This document shows, piece by piece, positions 34,972 to 47,591 of a DNA stretch of 64,000 nucleotides. Source of the DNA: Phallusia mammillata (lineage: Eukaryota; Chordata; Ascidiacea; Phlebobranchia; Ascidiidae). Location: assembly GCA_003260075.1 (NCBI GenBank), contig QLIY01000091.1:134859-198858 (forward strand). The letters are read 5' to 3'. A program made the position numbers and the translations under genes. Position 1 is the stretch's first letter, and every line of letters begins with the position of its first letter. Below the pieces are notes generated by a model. That model did no database searches, was not told the DNA's origin, and saw only the letters and a list, made by a program, of their open reading frames with translations.

Positions 34972-37900
34972 CTGACATGTAAATACAACATATTTAATGT
35001 TGGTGAGGCAAAATTTTTGTCGCAGGTATAGGATATGGCTCTCTGGGCTATTAGTTTCATTTATGCGCTAGTAAACTAGTATGAATTTCGCAGTGAGGCA
35101 GTGCCGGATTAACCATTAGGCAAAGTAGGCACGTGCCAACAGGCCAGTCAAAAATCCAGGCCACTTTAAAATCAGTAGAATGATTTGCAACAGTTAATTC
35201 TAATTTTTAGTTGGCAATCCTGATTTTCGGGGCACTTATAAATTGTGCCTACAGGCCAGCAGACCCTTAATCCAGCACTGCAGTGAGGATGTCCGCAATT
35301 CTGCAGTTTCTGTGATTGCACATTTTCGGAGACAAACGGTTTTTATAATCACAATCCCACATGCAACGACCAAAGGTTTTCTCACACGGCTAACTCTGCA
35401 CGAAAAGTTAAGCGTGGCACTTAACCCATAAACAGATTGGGCCTCGCTATGACAGTTACACACAAACGTCTTATCTGTGGGTACCAACCAATAAGCCCTT
35501 GAAGCACACAGTATTGGGTTGTTATAGCCCACAGTGATTATAATTGCCAAACTATCAAAAAAGTAAACTAAAAGGTTCTTTTAAATTTAAACCGATGGTA
35601 CAAACCGCTAAAAATATCACAACTTAACAATAAGTGGGTCACAGTCCCAAAAATATAGACCGAAACTGCGTTATTTTCAAGGCATGGAAGACGAATGTCA
35701 TTTATCTTCAGTTGTAGTTTGGCTAACGCAATGTTCAAGACAACGGCCAAGACGACAGCAAAAGTAGGTAGTTACAACTTTCGTTTTAGTTATTTGTTTG
35801 ACCTTTTTTAAATCGGTTTATTCGTCTGGTCAAGTTGCCAATAGACTTAAATTGTTGTACGCGAGACTACACCGTGCATTTTTGCTACATGACTACGGTG
35901 CAAACCGCGAATCGACGTGGATCAGAGAGCAAGGCTGCCGGTAACCACACAATGAATCACCAGGCAATACAGACCATGCATGATTTATAATCGCTTGTTT
36001 CGGTGATAAGCGGTCGTTCGCGGTCGTTATAAACTTCGCAGAAACGTGACAGACCGCCGATCAACTATTACTGACCAAATCTAGCAGTATGACTTTAAGT
36101 ACATGATTCCTGCATGTACAACCACACCACACACAAACAATAGAAGGCAGCGGTTAATGCCACACTATTTTGAACGTTGCTTGCAAGTATACTGCTAATT
36201 TTTCTTTTTTGTATATTATTTTTATGTAAATTACCTGGCCCTGAAGCCCCAGTTGGGGGTGGAGGGGGAATCCCTGAAGGTGGAGGGGGTGGTGGTATAT
36301 TATTCATCTGTGGTGGTGCAGGAATATTTGAGGGTGGGGGAGGTATATTTGGATCAGGGTAATCTGGTATTCCCCCGTTCATTGTTGGGGGTCCCGGTGG
36401 TGGTGGTAGGTGAGTTGGGGGTGTGGGGTAATCCGTAACAACATTGCCCATAGGGGGAGGGGGTGGAACTGTACTTTGAATGGAGGGTGGCATTTCAGAC
36501 ATAGGGGGTGGTGGGATGTGAGAGAAGTCAGTGCCTTGATCTGACTGTAGACTTGGAGTTGAATGCGAACTGAAATAATAAACACAAACAAATGTTTAAT
36601 AATGAATTTAACAGAAGCTTGTTAAAGGAAAATTTTCATACTTAATTATCAATTAAATATCAAGTTGAATGCAAACTGAAATAATAAAAAAATATTTAAA
36701 ATCAATTATGCATCACTCTTCTAATTTTAGAGAGTAACTTGAAAGTAATTAAAACAAACATATAAAATGTATGTTTCTTGTGCAGAAAAATGACATACTT
36801 TTGTACATGTGCTTCTTGATGTGTGTTCACTTGTTCGGGCATGGATGGTTTCATAGTGTCAACAAATTCTACACCCTTCTGCATCTGCTGCGCTCTCAGT
36901 TTGGATTTTGGAATAGCCATTTTAACTTTGTTCTTTTCCCGGTAATTAGGATTTGCTCGTTTCTGTCGGTGAGAAAATTTAGATTGTTAAGTTGATTTAA
37001 GGAACATTTAAGTAACTTCGTAAAATTTTCTACATACAAGTTCAAAGTAAGATACATGTAATTTATAGATTTACATTTTGTTAAGAATACAGTGCACACA
37101 AGTCGATTTAAAAATGAAAAATTTAGAGAAAAAAACAATCTAGACCACTGGACAAAAGATTTAAGAAAAGAAAATTGTTGAATAATTAAATCTAAATGAT
37201 CTGTGCTGTACATACAAATATCTACAACATATATTATCTCTAAAATACTTGATCTTTTATTTATCATTGAAAGGAAATAAGATAAAACACAAAACATCTT
37301 GCCTGTCAAGAGGCAATGCATTTATGGCACTATGACTCAGAGCTGCACATTGGCCAGGAAGTATAATAACTACGCATGCGTCGTCAAACAAAAACTAACT
37401 TAGCATTTTAAAAGTAACCCATTTTGACAAGTTTCAAAGCCACACTTCTGATTGTTTCATAAATTAGTACATATAGGTCAAATGAAAACCAAATTGTAAA
37501 GTCAGTAACAAGCAAAGATTGGATTTGCCTGTTTAAGTGTGAGTAGACTCGAATAGCAAGTGGGTTACTATTCACAAGATTTAATGTGCCTTTGTGTTTG
37601 TTCTGGCTGTTATACTAGTTTACAAACGCTATTAAGCAAATAGAAATGAAAAAAAAGGTTTGTTTCAATGTTTTTTGTTACTTGCCTCTTTTTTTCTTTG
37701 TTCTCTTCTTTTTTCCTTGGCATCTCGCATTTCTTTTTGCATTGCATCTCGCCACAAATTAAAGAAGTAATCGGGGTCTGTGTAAATTTTAAGTGCATCT
37801 CGACCATCATCCCTAAAAACAAAAAAACAGATGTATAGCATACACAAATTGTTATGCCAACAAAGTTGAACACAGTTAACACTGGCATTGACAAGTATAT

Positions 37901-40900
37901 GGGTATTGTTCAAGACATTTTAATAATGCATATATTGACCACACCTATGTTGGACTTTTTTGCTATTGTTGCTAATGCTGGGTTTTTGTGTATATCCTCA
38001 CCTAAACTGGTTAAGTTCTTGTAAAGGAGGTGGCTTGTTAGCTTTGTTGTAAGTTGTCATCAGCGTTGGAGGAAGAGACTCCCGAGACACCACTTGCTGG
38101 TCAGTAATGCCACTGGAACGGAAGGGTTTTCGCATGTTGATGTCATGGAGGGAAACTAAAAATTGATCGAATGTCATTACTGATGGAGTAGAAAAAACAT
38201 GAAAAATAGTTTCAAATTTGTTGCATACAACATTGCTTGACAGTATCTCTTGAAAGAATGTTACCAGTTTGACTGTTATAGCATATGACCAAAACACATT
38301 TAGCTAGTAATCTTTTTTCTCTACTTAAAATATAATTTGTTGTTTTGTGAAGACACCTGATAATTTGGTCTTTTTTATTTAAATATGGCACCTTTAGGCA
38401 ATGTGAGGAAAAAATGAATAAAAATGTTTTATCAAACATAAGTTTATTAAAAATATATATAAACATTTTCTTGTCTTACAGGTTCTTATTACTAAACACA
38501 CTTCGAAAGTTTTCTAGTTTAAGCAAGTGCAAGAAACATTCACATACATGTTGTGGAATAATAAATACAGCATGCAAAGACTTGTTGACTTAGTGACCCT
38601 GTCCAACAACACCAGGAAGAGCAATAAGTTCCTGATATTAAAAACATGTTGCACCACGGCCTAAACTATTTCCTTCTTTGTATAGTACAGTTAACTAAAC
38701 TGGACACTGGCATCCATTCAAAGCTGGATTGTATGCGAAAACAAAGGAAGTCCCAATTTCATCGTTGTTTTACTTGCACATGCCACATAAGTTCAGTGAA
38801 TGATAAATGAAAAAAATCAGCAGCATAGAATTATCAGTTTGTGGAATATTCTGAAATTAAGACCTTTGGAAAGTTACAACTACATTTGCTGAAAAGAGTA
38901 CAAATGATAAAAGCGTTATTTTTTACCTCCATATTATGATCATCTTATCTCATGTGAAACCATTTTATGCACAGAAGTTTTTGACTCACATTACACAACA
39001 GAGAAAAAAAAACGTTTTGTTGTGTAGTTTACTAAAATTATTTGAAAATTTTAAGTTCCCATGCAGCTACAAAATCTAACAAATATAAATGTATCTTGAT
39101 TCAACCTTCAGTTTTAAAGCGAAATAACAAGTTTTTTACTATATATATATATATTTACCACTACAACATGCTTGTTTAAACAACACCGAATAGATGGACA
39201 TTTCCTAGTAGCAGTACATTCCTTTTTCCCTAGTGTTTGTCTAACAAACAGTGATAAACATAAAATGGCCCACAAAGTATGTTTTTCATCAAACACAATC
39301 AGTACAAGAAGTATGTTGGTCTCTTTTGTGGGTTTCTAAACAGTCAATGCAATAAACCTGAGTTTTTGATTAAAATTTTTCAATAGTAGGGATACATTAA
39401 ACCACCATGCTAGCACTACTGTACAAGTGACAACTTACTTTTGGCAAAGAAAGTACATGCACAAGGACACAGGAAAGCAGAGACATTTAAAAACTCTATT
39501 TTTTTTTCATTTTAGGCCCTGGGCAGTCACTAATGTACTTGTCAGGAAATATGGCACCAGTTACATTATGAAAAGGCCTAAAAAAGCCTTGAAAATCAGT
39601 AAGATGTCAATGCTTCAATTTGGTTGCCTAAAAAAAAACTCAATTCAACTTAAAGTGAAAATGAGTTGGTACATTTGTTAAAAGGAAAAGCAGAGTTGTA
39701 AAAAATTCGAGGTATAGCTCTGCTTAGATACAAATGAATTAGAACCAGTGATGCATATTATTGTTAGCTAAGCAAATGTTTCATGTTACATAAATCATAA
39801 CAGTTGGCAAGGCAGATCAAAGGCAAACTTCCGACATTGACACTGAAGTTTCACAGACATCAAGCATAGAAACTTACACCTACATACCTTCTTCAACAGT
39901 GGAATCAAGTTGAGTGACTTTTACTGATAAGTTGTCTATTCGATCCTGCAGGTGGCTTGCCCTCGAATAGAACGAGTTTGCCTCGGAAAACAGTTCCCCA
40001 AACATGTCTTCGGCGTGCATTGACAGTGAGGAAAGTTGCAAAATAACTCCTGTTCAAACACACATGCTTATTGCAGCTATTGGTAACTGGTTATGAAGTT
40101 TGTAGCTGGTATAGAGAGGTGCTGTATCACAGCAGTGTTAAGTAATAAAATATTCATTGGCCAAGATTGAAGCAGCATTAATTTTTCATAGCACTTTGAG
40201 AAGCCACTCACTTGAACAAATGATTTGTAACAGACTAAAGCTGTTTTGAAAATATTTTGATGTTTAGCAAAAAAAATTGTTTGTACCCTTATGTCAGATC
40301 ATATCACTCCAAAGTGTGCAGAACCAAGGAGCACATTTACTTGTATTCCCTGTAGTATTTACCAGAATTACATGTGTGCATTATAACAGTGTGACGCAAT
40401 AACTTATGGATAATGCATAGAGACAGTACCAACATTGTTCAGGTAATTGCATCCTGTAATTGTGTGACATGTTTTGTCATTGGGCATATACAATCTGGCA
40501 TGCTACATAATCATGTTATAAAAGAAAGCAGGCAGTTACCAAAGACTAATGGTTTATTTGGCAAGAATTATTTTTTAGTTTGTGTGGTGTATATTTTGTA
40601 TTGAATGAAACTTGCTTTTGACATCCCTTGTCTACACTGTTGAATTTTCACACTGTTTAATTGTTCAGTTTCTCACAGCTGATTTTCATAACCTTAAATT
40701 TTGACACAATCCTTCAACCTGTATAGGCAGGGTTGCCATACCATCCTTATCCTTCTAGATTTGTCCTTATTTTGAAGAGCAATGTCTTGGTAAAATTTAT
40801 TGTCCTTATTTCAAAAAAATGTTCTTGTTTTTGACCTGAGTCCTTATTTTGTCTTTATTTTTAACAATTACAAGGAACAAACTTGGTAAAATTACAGTCA

Positions 40901-42025
40901 AATTCCTGCTACAGGGAAAAGTAAACCTAGACCTGAGCTGTCGTGAGATGCACGAAGTATTTTCTACGAACAAGGAGTTGCTTGAACAAATTTTTTCTGG
41001 CAAAATATATGGCATATGAAATGTCATGGCTCAGATAAATGCAAAAGATTGTTAGAAAACATTTGTTTTGTTTTGTAATTTTTCGATTTTCCTAATTTTG
41101 GCATCCATGTCTATGGCATGCAGGGGCATATAGGCTACCCCCCACTATGCAAAGAACAAACCGTTTTATAAATTATGACAAAAAAACCTTTACCAACCAA
41201 ATAGACATAATTGAGCAGGCAAATATGAAATCAGAGGAACACTGTAAAATTACAACAAAATTTACTAGAATGTTTTATACATTACAGCATATCAAAATGA
41301 AATAATATATCAAACAAGTGAAATAATAAGTATATATATCTAACAACATGAAATTTATATCATTCTATTTGCTTGTGTACATTATATTTCTATTAGATAC
41401 AGCTTTTTCAGTCAACTTCATGGCACATTATCACCACTTCTGGATACATTGTATTCAAACAAATATATACGTGTGTAATAATCTAAAGATTAACTTTATT
41501 TTAATCCTACCCCAATGTGCATTAGTTTCATTTGAACTACATGTCTATATGGTTGAAACATAAACAATCATTAGCCATCTCTAAATGTCTGCAGGCAACA
41601 ACAATTGCTACAGATTACAGTGCGATATACTAACTATGGGCAAGCATATTTCTACACTATCAAGCTCAGGCATTACAAAGCAGTTGCAAAAAACACATCC
41701 TAGTGGGACTACCCTATATTCTTCTACAGTGAACATGTAGTTTTTTGAATGGGAAAATACTTAACCACAGTAAAATAAAAAAAACTAATTTAATATTAAA
41801 CTTGATGTTTACTTTGCCTGATTAATAAAAAAAATTGGTAACATTTTCAGTAATTGATTTTTGCAGCAGTTGCATATACAAAACATTTAAAAAATCACTC
41901 AAAAAATAGTTTTGCAAACCTGAGAGTGTGTTGTTTGTGACACATTCCAGTTCATTTTTGATGGTGGAAGGAATATTATCCCTGCACAAATCTGATGGTG
42001 AAACATTTCGCTTGACAAGAGGCAT
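32922..42025 (-). CDS. WASF: WAVE/WASF family actin-nucleation-promoting factor, complete
   Basis: Subunit of the WAVE regulatory complex, which passes Rac signals to Arp2/3 to make branched actin at the cell edge. Eight coding exons: 41920..42025, 39888..40049, 38002..38155, 37686..37812, 36799..36962, 36235..36569, 34813..34971, 32922..33085. They total 1,371 nt, 456 residues plus TAG, with every phase consistent. The start [14 protein letters not shown] matches the family N-terminus. Length is a little short of vertebrate WASF1-3 (about 500-560). The intron between exons 4 and 5 must start with GC. Upstream 5' UTR exons were not located. Vertebrates have three paralogs; whether this is the only copy here cannot be told from the window. 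Confidence 0.97.
33354..33486. repeat. G-run join with ~60-bp direct copies in a WASF intron
   Basis: 33354..33414 and 33425..33486 match across AACAAAATGGAAACAAGG and beyond, separated by 10 G. Confidence 0.8.
35099..35280. mobile_element. Non-autonomous hAT element (MITE), 182 bp
   Basis: The ends are CAGTGCCGGATTAA and TTAATCCAGCACTG, inverted repeats with one mismatch. They are flanked by the 8-bp direct repeat CAGTGAGG (35091..35098 and 35281..35288). It lies in the WASF intron between the polyproline and WH2 exons and has no coding capacity. Confidence 0.85.
36235..36962 (-). CDS. WASF: WAVE basic and polyproline region (WASF exons 5-6)
   Basis: Exon 36799..36962 begins [20 protein letters not shown] and is strongly basic, as expected for the lipid-binding basic region. 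Exon 36235..36569 is a proline-rich stretch with repeated short runs such as [18 protein letters not shown] and IPPPPPPSG, predicted to bind profilin-actin and SH3 domains. The C-rich coding strand appears as G-rich sequence on the plus strand. These G-rich codon repeats are interrupted by other bases and are coding, unlike the homopolymeric G-run joins elsewhere. Confidence 0.95.
37686..42025 (-). CDS. WASF: WAVE homology domain and meander (WASF exons 1-4)
   Basis: This part binds the Abi-HSPC300 helical bundle and Sra1/CYFIP. Visible family signatures are [63 protein letters not shown], and [20 protein letters not shown]. The tyrosines in IYTDPDYFF correspond to the two conserved meander tyrosines near WAVE residues 125-151, targets linked to complex activation in vertebrates. 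Exon 4 ends in a run of charged K/E/R residues and reads [10 protein letters not shown] before the GC donor. Confidence 0.96.
38156..39887 (-). other. WASF: WASF intron 2
   Basis: About 1.7 kb between the 39888..40049 and 38002..38155 exons. Nothing beyond AT-rich sequence was seen. The other long WASF introns (33086..34812, 34972..36234, 40050..41919) hold only the repeats listed separately. Confidence 0.6.
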
Positions 42026-43251
42026 GATCAAGATTTTACAGTAGCCAGCATCTCAACATAGTGTTAACACATAATATCTTATGTTCACTTTTACAAACAG
42101 TTACAAATGTGTTTTACTATACCCCTTAAAAAAGTAAATTTTGTAAGAAGGTTGACAACTTAAGTTCTCATACTGATTAAACAAGGCAACTAGTAAAAGC
42201 ATGGCTTATTTTTGACATACATATTTTCGTAACACAGAAAAATTGAACCTACAAGAAACAAATATGTAAAAGTCATCATGTAGTACTGATTGTTTATTTT
42301 TAGTTGTTATAAAACATTGAAAATCAAAACTATATGCAATATTTTCTAGAAAATATATTTATATGTTGAAAGTATTCAAAATGCCTCAAAACTTTATATT
42401 ACACCACACCTATTGAAGTGTTATATATATCAAATCAGTCTGTCACCAAGCATTCACCTCAGAACTTATTGGAATAAAAACTAATCTGTACACACTCAAG
42501 CTTTTTTAGAAGCACTGGCATAAAAGTAGTACAGTATTTGACATGCTAAAAGACAAAAATGATGAAAGCAAACAACATTGAGCTAGTGATATTTAGCTGA
42601 AGTGCAACAACAGCCTCAGGGGTCATAGGTTTGAAAGGTTGCACAGGTATTTCTGAATATTTGTACCTGCACTTTATTACATTTAGAATCTTTTAAAACA
42701 TATGCCATGCATGAAATCTCAGCATTGGTTCTAATGGGCAAACAATAGAAATAGGTTGAAGATGAATATGTTTTGTCATAAAGTTGTTGCTCTTACCTAT
42801 AAACCTAATTTTTTATCAGACTTTACATTTATAACATGATAGTAACAAAACATTGTTAAATGAAAATGTTGTTGTTGCATCCATCTGTGTACAAAATTGA
42901 ACACAATAGCAAAGCAAAAATTATGGAATTGGGTTTGAACCAAACGAACAAATCTACAAACCCAGTCAGCATGGAAGTGTACTTTTTAGAAACTTAATTC
43001 CTTAATTGCTGGCAACAACATAACAAGTCTAAACCATGCAATACACTCAGGCTTTCTACATGTCCACACATGTGTTTTAAATGCACAATAGTCACATGTA
43101 ATTGGTAAAAGGTTTACAAAACATTTTTTTTTAATCAGTAGAAACATTTTGGGTTGTAACTGGAATTGCTTTTCTAGTTATCCCACTCATACCCCACATT
43201 GGATTTTATGGCACATTTCGCCGAGATCTCAGGTGTGCACGGGGGGGGGGG

Positions 43252-43310
43252 AGTGTACACGAAGAAATTTTAAGGTGTGCAAGTGTGCACGAAGAAATTT
43301 TAAGGTGTGT
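43252..43310. repeat. Two-copy ~30-bp tandem repeat next to a G-run
   Basis: GTGTRCACGAAGAAATTTTA followed by AGGTGTG is repeated twice in tandem. An 11-G run (43241..43251) lies directly before it. Confidence 0.55.
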
Positions 43311-43837
43311 ACGAACCAGTTAGGTGTGCACCTCATCAAAAAAAAGCTAAACGATTTACAAATATTTAACAAAATCTCAAAATACCCGCCAAATGCAATT
43401 GCGCCACTGGTTAACTAATGTAAAACGAAAATTTCGAAGGGAAATTTTTTTCTTAAAGAGAACAAACACACTAGGTGTCGCAAACCTAAAAAATGTCTCA
43501 AGTGTGCAATCAAACTTGAAACAAATTGTCTCGGGTGTGCAGCTGCCATACTATCCATACTGGCTCATACCTAAAAAGCAAAAGTGCACATAACTTCTTA
43601 ACAACTTTCCTCATGGTAAACAACAAGTAATTTAAGTTGATATGTCAACAATCTTGTGACCTTTCTACCAGCAAGCTTAAAAAAAGTTATTTTTAAAATT
43701 TATTATTTCCTGCTCGCTGCAAAGCCGGGCAAGTCGTTTTTTAGCAAAAGGGATTTTGAAGGCATAATACAAAGGCCTATAATGTTAATGTAGCACTTTC
43801 CCACATAAAAAAAACAAGTTTGCTCGGACACCTTGAA

Positions 43838-43842
<5 letters not shown>

Positions 43843-43880
<38 letters not shown>
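43843..43880. other. 38-bp pure G run
   Basis: Unbroken G between WASF and the MAM gene. By analogy with the other runs it is a probable assembly fill. Confidence 0.7.
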
Positions 43881-43881
<1 letters not shown>

Positions 43882-46800
43882 TATGTTATTATAAAACTTA
43901 AACCCTGTCCAAAAATTTTACATCATTGGAGGTATTGTTATGGTACACAAACTACACATTGACATAAAGTGTTATGGCAAGGCAACGCAACACACAACAA
44001 GAAAACCATCTACAAATATTTTTATTTGATTTACGCCGCTACTGTCCCGTAAGTCCCGTAACATGTTGAATAAAACGTTACCACAAACACAATAAAGTCA
44101 ACTTTAACAACACGTGTGTGAGAAATAAAAAAACCTTAAACAGCATTAATAATTTACAAATAAAAATGCAAAACGAATGTCAGAAAACTACTTTTCTCCT
44201 GCCTTTTTGTGGATCCACCCTGCGCGGAAACAATAGACATCATACAATACGTATGATTTCTATTATGTGTTAAAAATAAACGTTTTGTACAACTAGAATC
44301 TGCAGTTTAACAATTAGCATTTTAAATCGATGCGTTTAAAATGAAATTAATTTTAAATTTTTATTTTGAACAGTTTTGTGGCAAAAAAATCGGTAACTTT
44401 TTGATGTTTTCCCAAGCGTACTACAAACTACACCGTTGTTTTATTCCAGTTTGGTAAACCAAATTTTGCCTGGGCGATGCTTCGTGGGCTTTGTAACAAA
44501 TCCGAGTAGCCTGTACTTTGATGTTACTATGTGCAATTATGAAACGTTATTTACTTTGACAAAACAGCGATTGTCGATGATGATGTTTGATGGAGGGCAG
44601 ATTCTTGCAATGCTCACTATATTATTCTCAGTAAGAATTTCAAAGGCTGCCCGCCTTGAGTTTTTTATTGGCATGCTAAGAAAATTAAAAAGCAAATAAA
44701 GGGCCAAAAATCGAGAAATACGATATGATACAGAAGAAACGCAATCATCTTGTATTACCCGAGAACTTAAAGTTAAATACATGGCACATTTAAACAGATG
44801 TCACAATATGGACAATTAAGCAGAATCTACGTAGCGGAGTGTAGGGAATAACATCGAAGATTTGAATTAAAGTGTACCAGATTTGCATTACGTGTAAATC
44901 ACACCGAACACCTAAAACAAAGAAATAGTAGGCTACATCGGGCAGTAGTTGGATAGTAAGATGATGCAAAGCACGAATATAGCCTACACTTTTAGTCGCA
45001 TTATATCCAAGGCATGCAAACAAAGAAATACCATAGGCCTATGTACTCAGTATAATACACTGTACAGGCGAGAATTTGGGATATGAATTTCTCGCAAGTT
45101 TTTGCTACAAGTGTTTTATTCCTGTTGCAAACGGTGAAAATATCTTGATAGTCCAACATCAAAGGGAAAACAGTTTATTGTGATGGATGCAATAGACATT
45201 GTAATATTTGTACGCAGACACTCAAAAAGTGCCTGAGAAACGCTAAGGTTTTACGACCCCATGTTGTTACCAGGTAATTCACACCACCTAAAAGTGTTTG
45301 ATTTAGATGAAAAGTACAAAAAGATTCAACCCATCTCTTTCGGGGTCGCATAATTTAGGTTTAACGACCCAGAAAAAGTACAGATTTTTTTGCAATTTAA
45401 ACACTTGAAAAAAAAGCCCGATTGTGGTGTCAATTTGAAGAAAAAAATTAGGATAATGAAAGTATAGGCTAACAGGGTAAATTTACATACAGTGGTTTTG
45501 GAACTTGTAAGCGACATTGAAAAAAAGTTTTGTCCAACATTCTTTGAAAGTATTGTTACAGTGGGTATGTTTTGAGTTTTGTGTTCACGTAAGGGTTTAA
45601 CAAAACGGCTAATAATTTTGACTGCTTATTTACTTTCGTTTAAAAGGTGAAACTCAGTGATTTATATTTTGCATCTTTGCCCGACAATTATGATTGTGCA
45701 TTTTACCATGTTATCAAGATTTTGTATAGATAAAAGCGCAATTCCTGACATCTTTTTGATGTTTATTTAGCAGATACAACATTTGTTTTTAAGTAGTAGT
45801 ATAAAAGCGTCAAAAATGGTGAAAAAGTTTTTGCTTAAAAAGCAGGGTTGATCAAAAAGCGAAAAGTTTTGACTGGCGTTAGTAAGACGACTCGAAAGGG
45901 CTTTGACCCTTGCCAGATCCAGGGTTAGTGATTATCATTAAATGTTCCATGTTCAGTAGAAATGGTGTTGAGGAAGACCAAAGTGATTCAATTTTCGAGG
46001 GTTGCGTCGTACCAGACCCAATAAAAACATATGAGGTATAAATTATTCACTGTGTGGTGAACGCACAACGGCAATGTTAAAGTTTAACGTATAAACACAG
46101 AATCAATCAACCGTATCGACGTCCAGGTCAAGCAATAGGTCAGTGGAAAGACTGAACTAAACTGAGTGTAGAAAATGTTGATGTGCAAATAGTAAATCAG
46201 ATAAATTCTTTGGTCAACCGGTGGCAGGTGTTGTCATCGTTGCATTGACAATTGAAAAATCTAAACATAAAATAAACATAAAAAGAAAAAGGTTATTTGC
46301 AGACAGTGCACACTGTTTCAGCCAAAAAGGTCTCAGTCTCATCAGTGCAGCTGGTGACGAGATATCGCCTGTATAACCTAGTGTAGACACTTTATGGCAC
46401 TCTGGTTATTTGGCTGATAAAAATCATTTGTGACGAAAGATTTAATCTTGATTTGGCTTCTTAGAAACAGGGATATGCTTTGACGATTTGTTTGCAAACT
46501 AAGACGTCAAATTCCGGTTTTATCATCTTTAGTGCCAATCATTCGTTTTGACAACCATAAGATACTATAAAAATAATTTTGTATTGACGATTTGACAAGA
46601 CAAGACAACAATTATTCATACGGCGCCTCATCTGTCACACAAACTATCTTTACGAAGTTATTAAGTTTTCAGGCCAAAGAAATAAGTGACAGCCGTATGT
46701 CCGAAAGTTTAAAATACCATTTATAATCTTGGGATTCAAGATAACTTAAGCGTTTCCTTAGCACAATTTGGCTCTGAATCACTAAAAACCTTTCCGTGAA

Positions 46801-46986
46801 AAGCGGAAATGCTTATCACACTCTTCTTAGAAGCACAAGCCTGCTGCTCAAAGCTATACACATTCAGTGTATTTGTTATTGTTTCCAGGGAACTGTTTAT
46901 TTGTATATTGTTGACTGATGCCTTTGTAGGGGTGAGTATTTGAAAGCATTGTAAAATTACAAACAAAGCTGTCTTTTTCGGAAAAT

Positions 46987-47301
46987 CTACTAACACCACA
47001 ACTCACGTCAGCCGCACATTTATCTAATATACGGTAGGTGGCGCAAAGAGCACAAGTCCCTATTGAAAACGGTATATATTAAAATATGCTTGCGGTTAGG
47101 AATATTAGGGTGGGGTTAGGTATATGATGATTAAAATTCAATGAAACTAACTTCGACATTTAGTTCCTGATGTATTTTTAAAAAAAAAAACATCTTTCCA
47201 ATCCTACCCCCCTTTTGCCGCTAAATAAATAATTAAGACCCTACGCCACCTATCAAAAATTAGCTAAATGTGCGGCTGGCGCGAGTTACTGTGTTAGTAG
47301 C
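46987..47301. mobile_element. Foldback/MITE-like element with ~57-bp imperfect inverted ends
   Basis: Left arm 46987..47043 contains CTACTAACAC, CAGCCGCACATTT and TAGGTGGCG. Right arm 47244..47301 carries the same blocks in reverse complement and order. No clear target duplication was found, so the transposon class is open. Confidence 0.6.
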
Positions 47302-47591
47302 TCTACCGTATTTTTCATTGTGTAATCGAAATGTATGTAGATAATTGCTCATTGTGGTATATTTGCTCACAAGTCGGCCTGAACTTTTCTTGATAGTTAT
47401 TCTGGTCGGGTTCGTGCTTAAGTTGACATGAAACTGGCTTGATTTAGGCCCAACTTTTGAAAACAAATTTAGGTTCGAGTCGATTTTTAAACTTAAGGTT
47501 TTAGGTTCGTGCCCTGATGCTGCTCGGTTCAAAATTCCAAAAACATATAACTTATCATATGGTGTAGTATAACAAAAAGTTACAAAAGAGT

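Larger units (their letters stand above)
42026..47591. other. Intergenic region upstream of WASF and downstream of the MAM gene
   Basis: Should contain the WASF promoter and any 5' UTR exon; I could not place them. It holds the G-runs at 43241 and 43843, the tandem repeat at 43252 and the foldback element at 46987..47301. Confidence 0.55.

Noticed and set aside
36235..36440. G-rich plus-strand stretch as a simple repeat or G-quadruplex array
   Set aside because: It is the antisense of the WASF polyproline exon and is explained by coding.
40732..40860. AGGGTTGCCATACC plus repeated TCCTTATTT units as a transposon
   Set aside because: No inverted partner or target duplication could be found.
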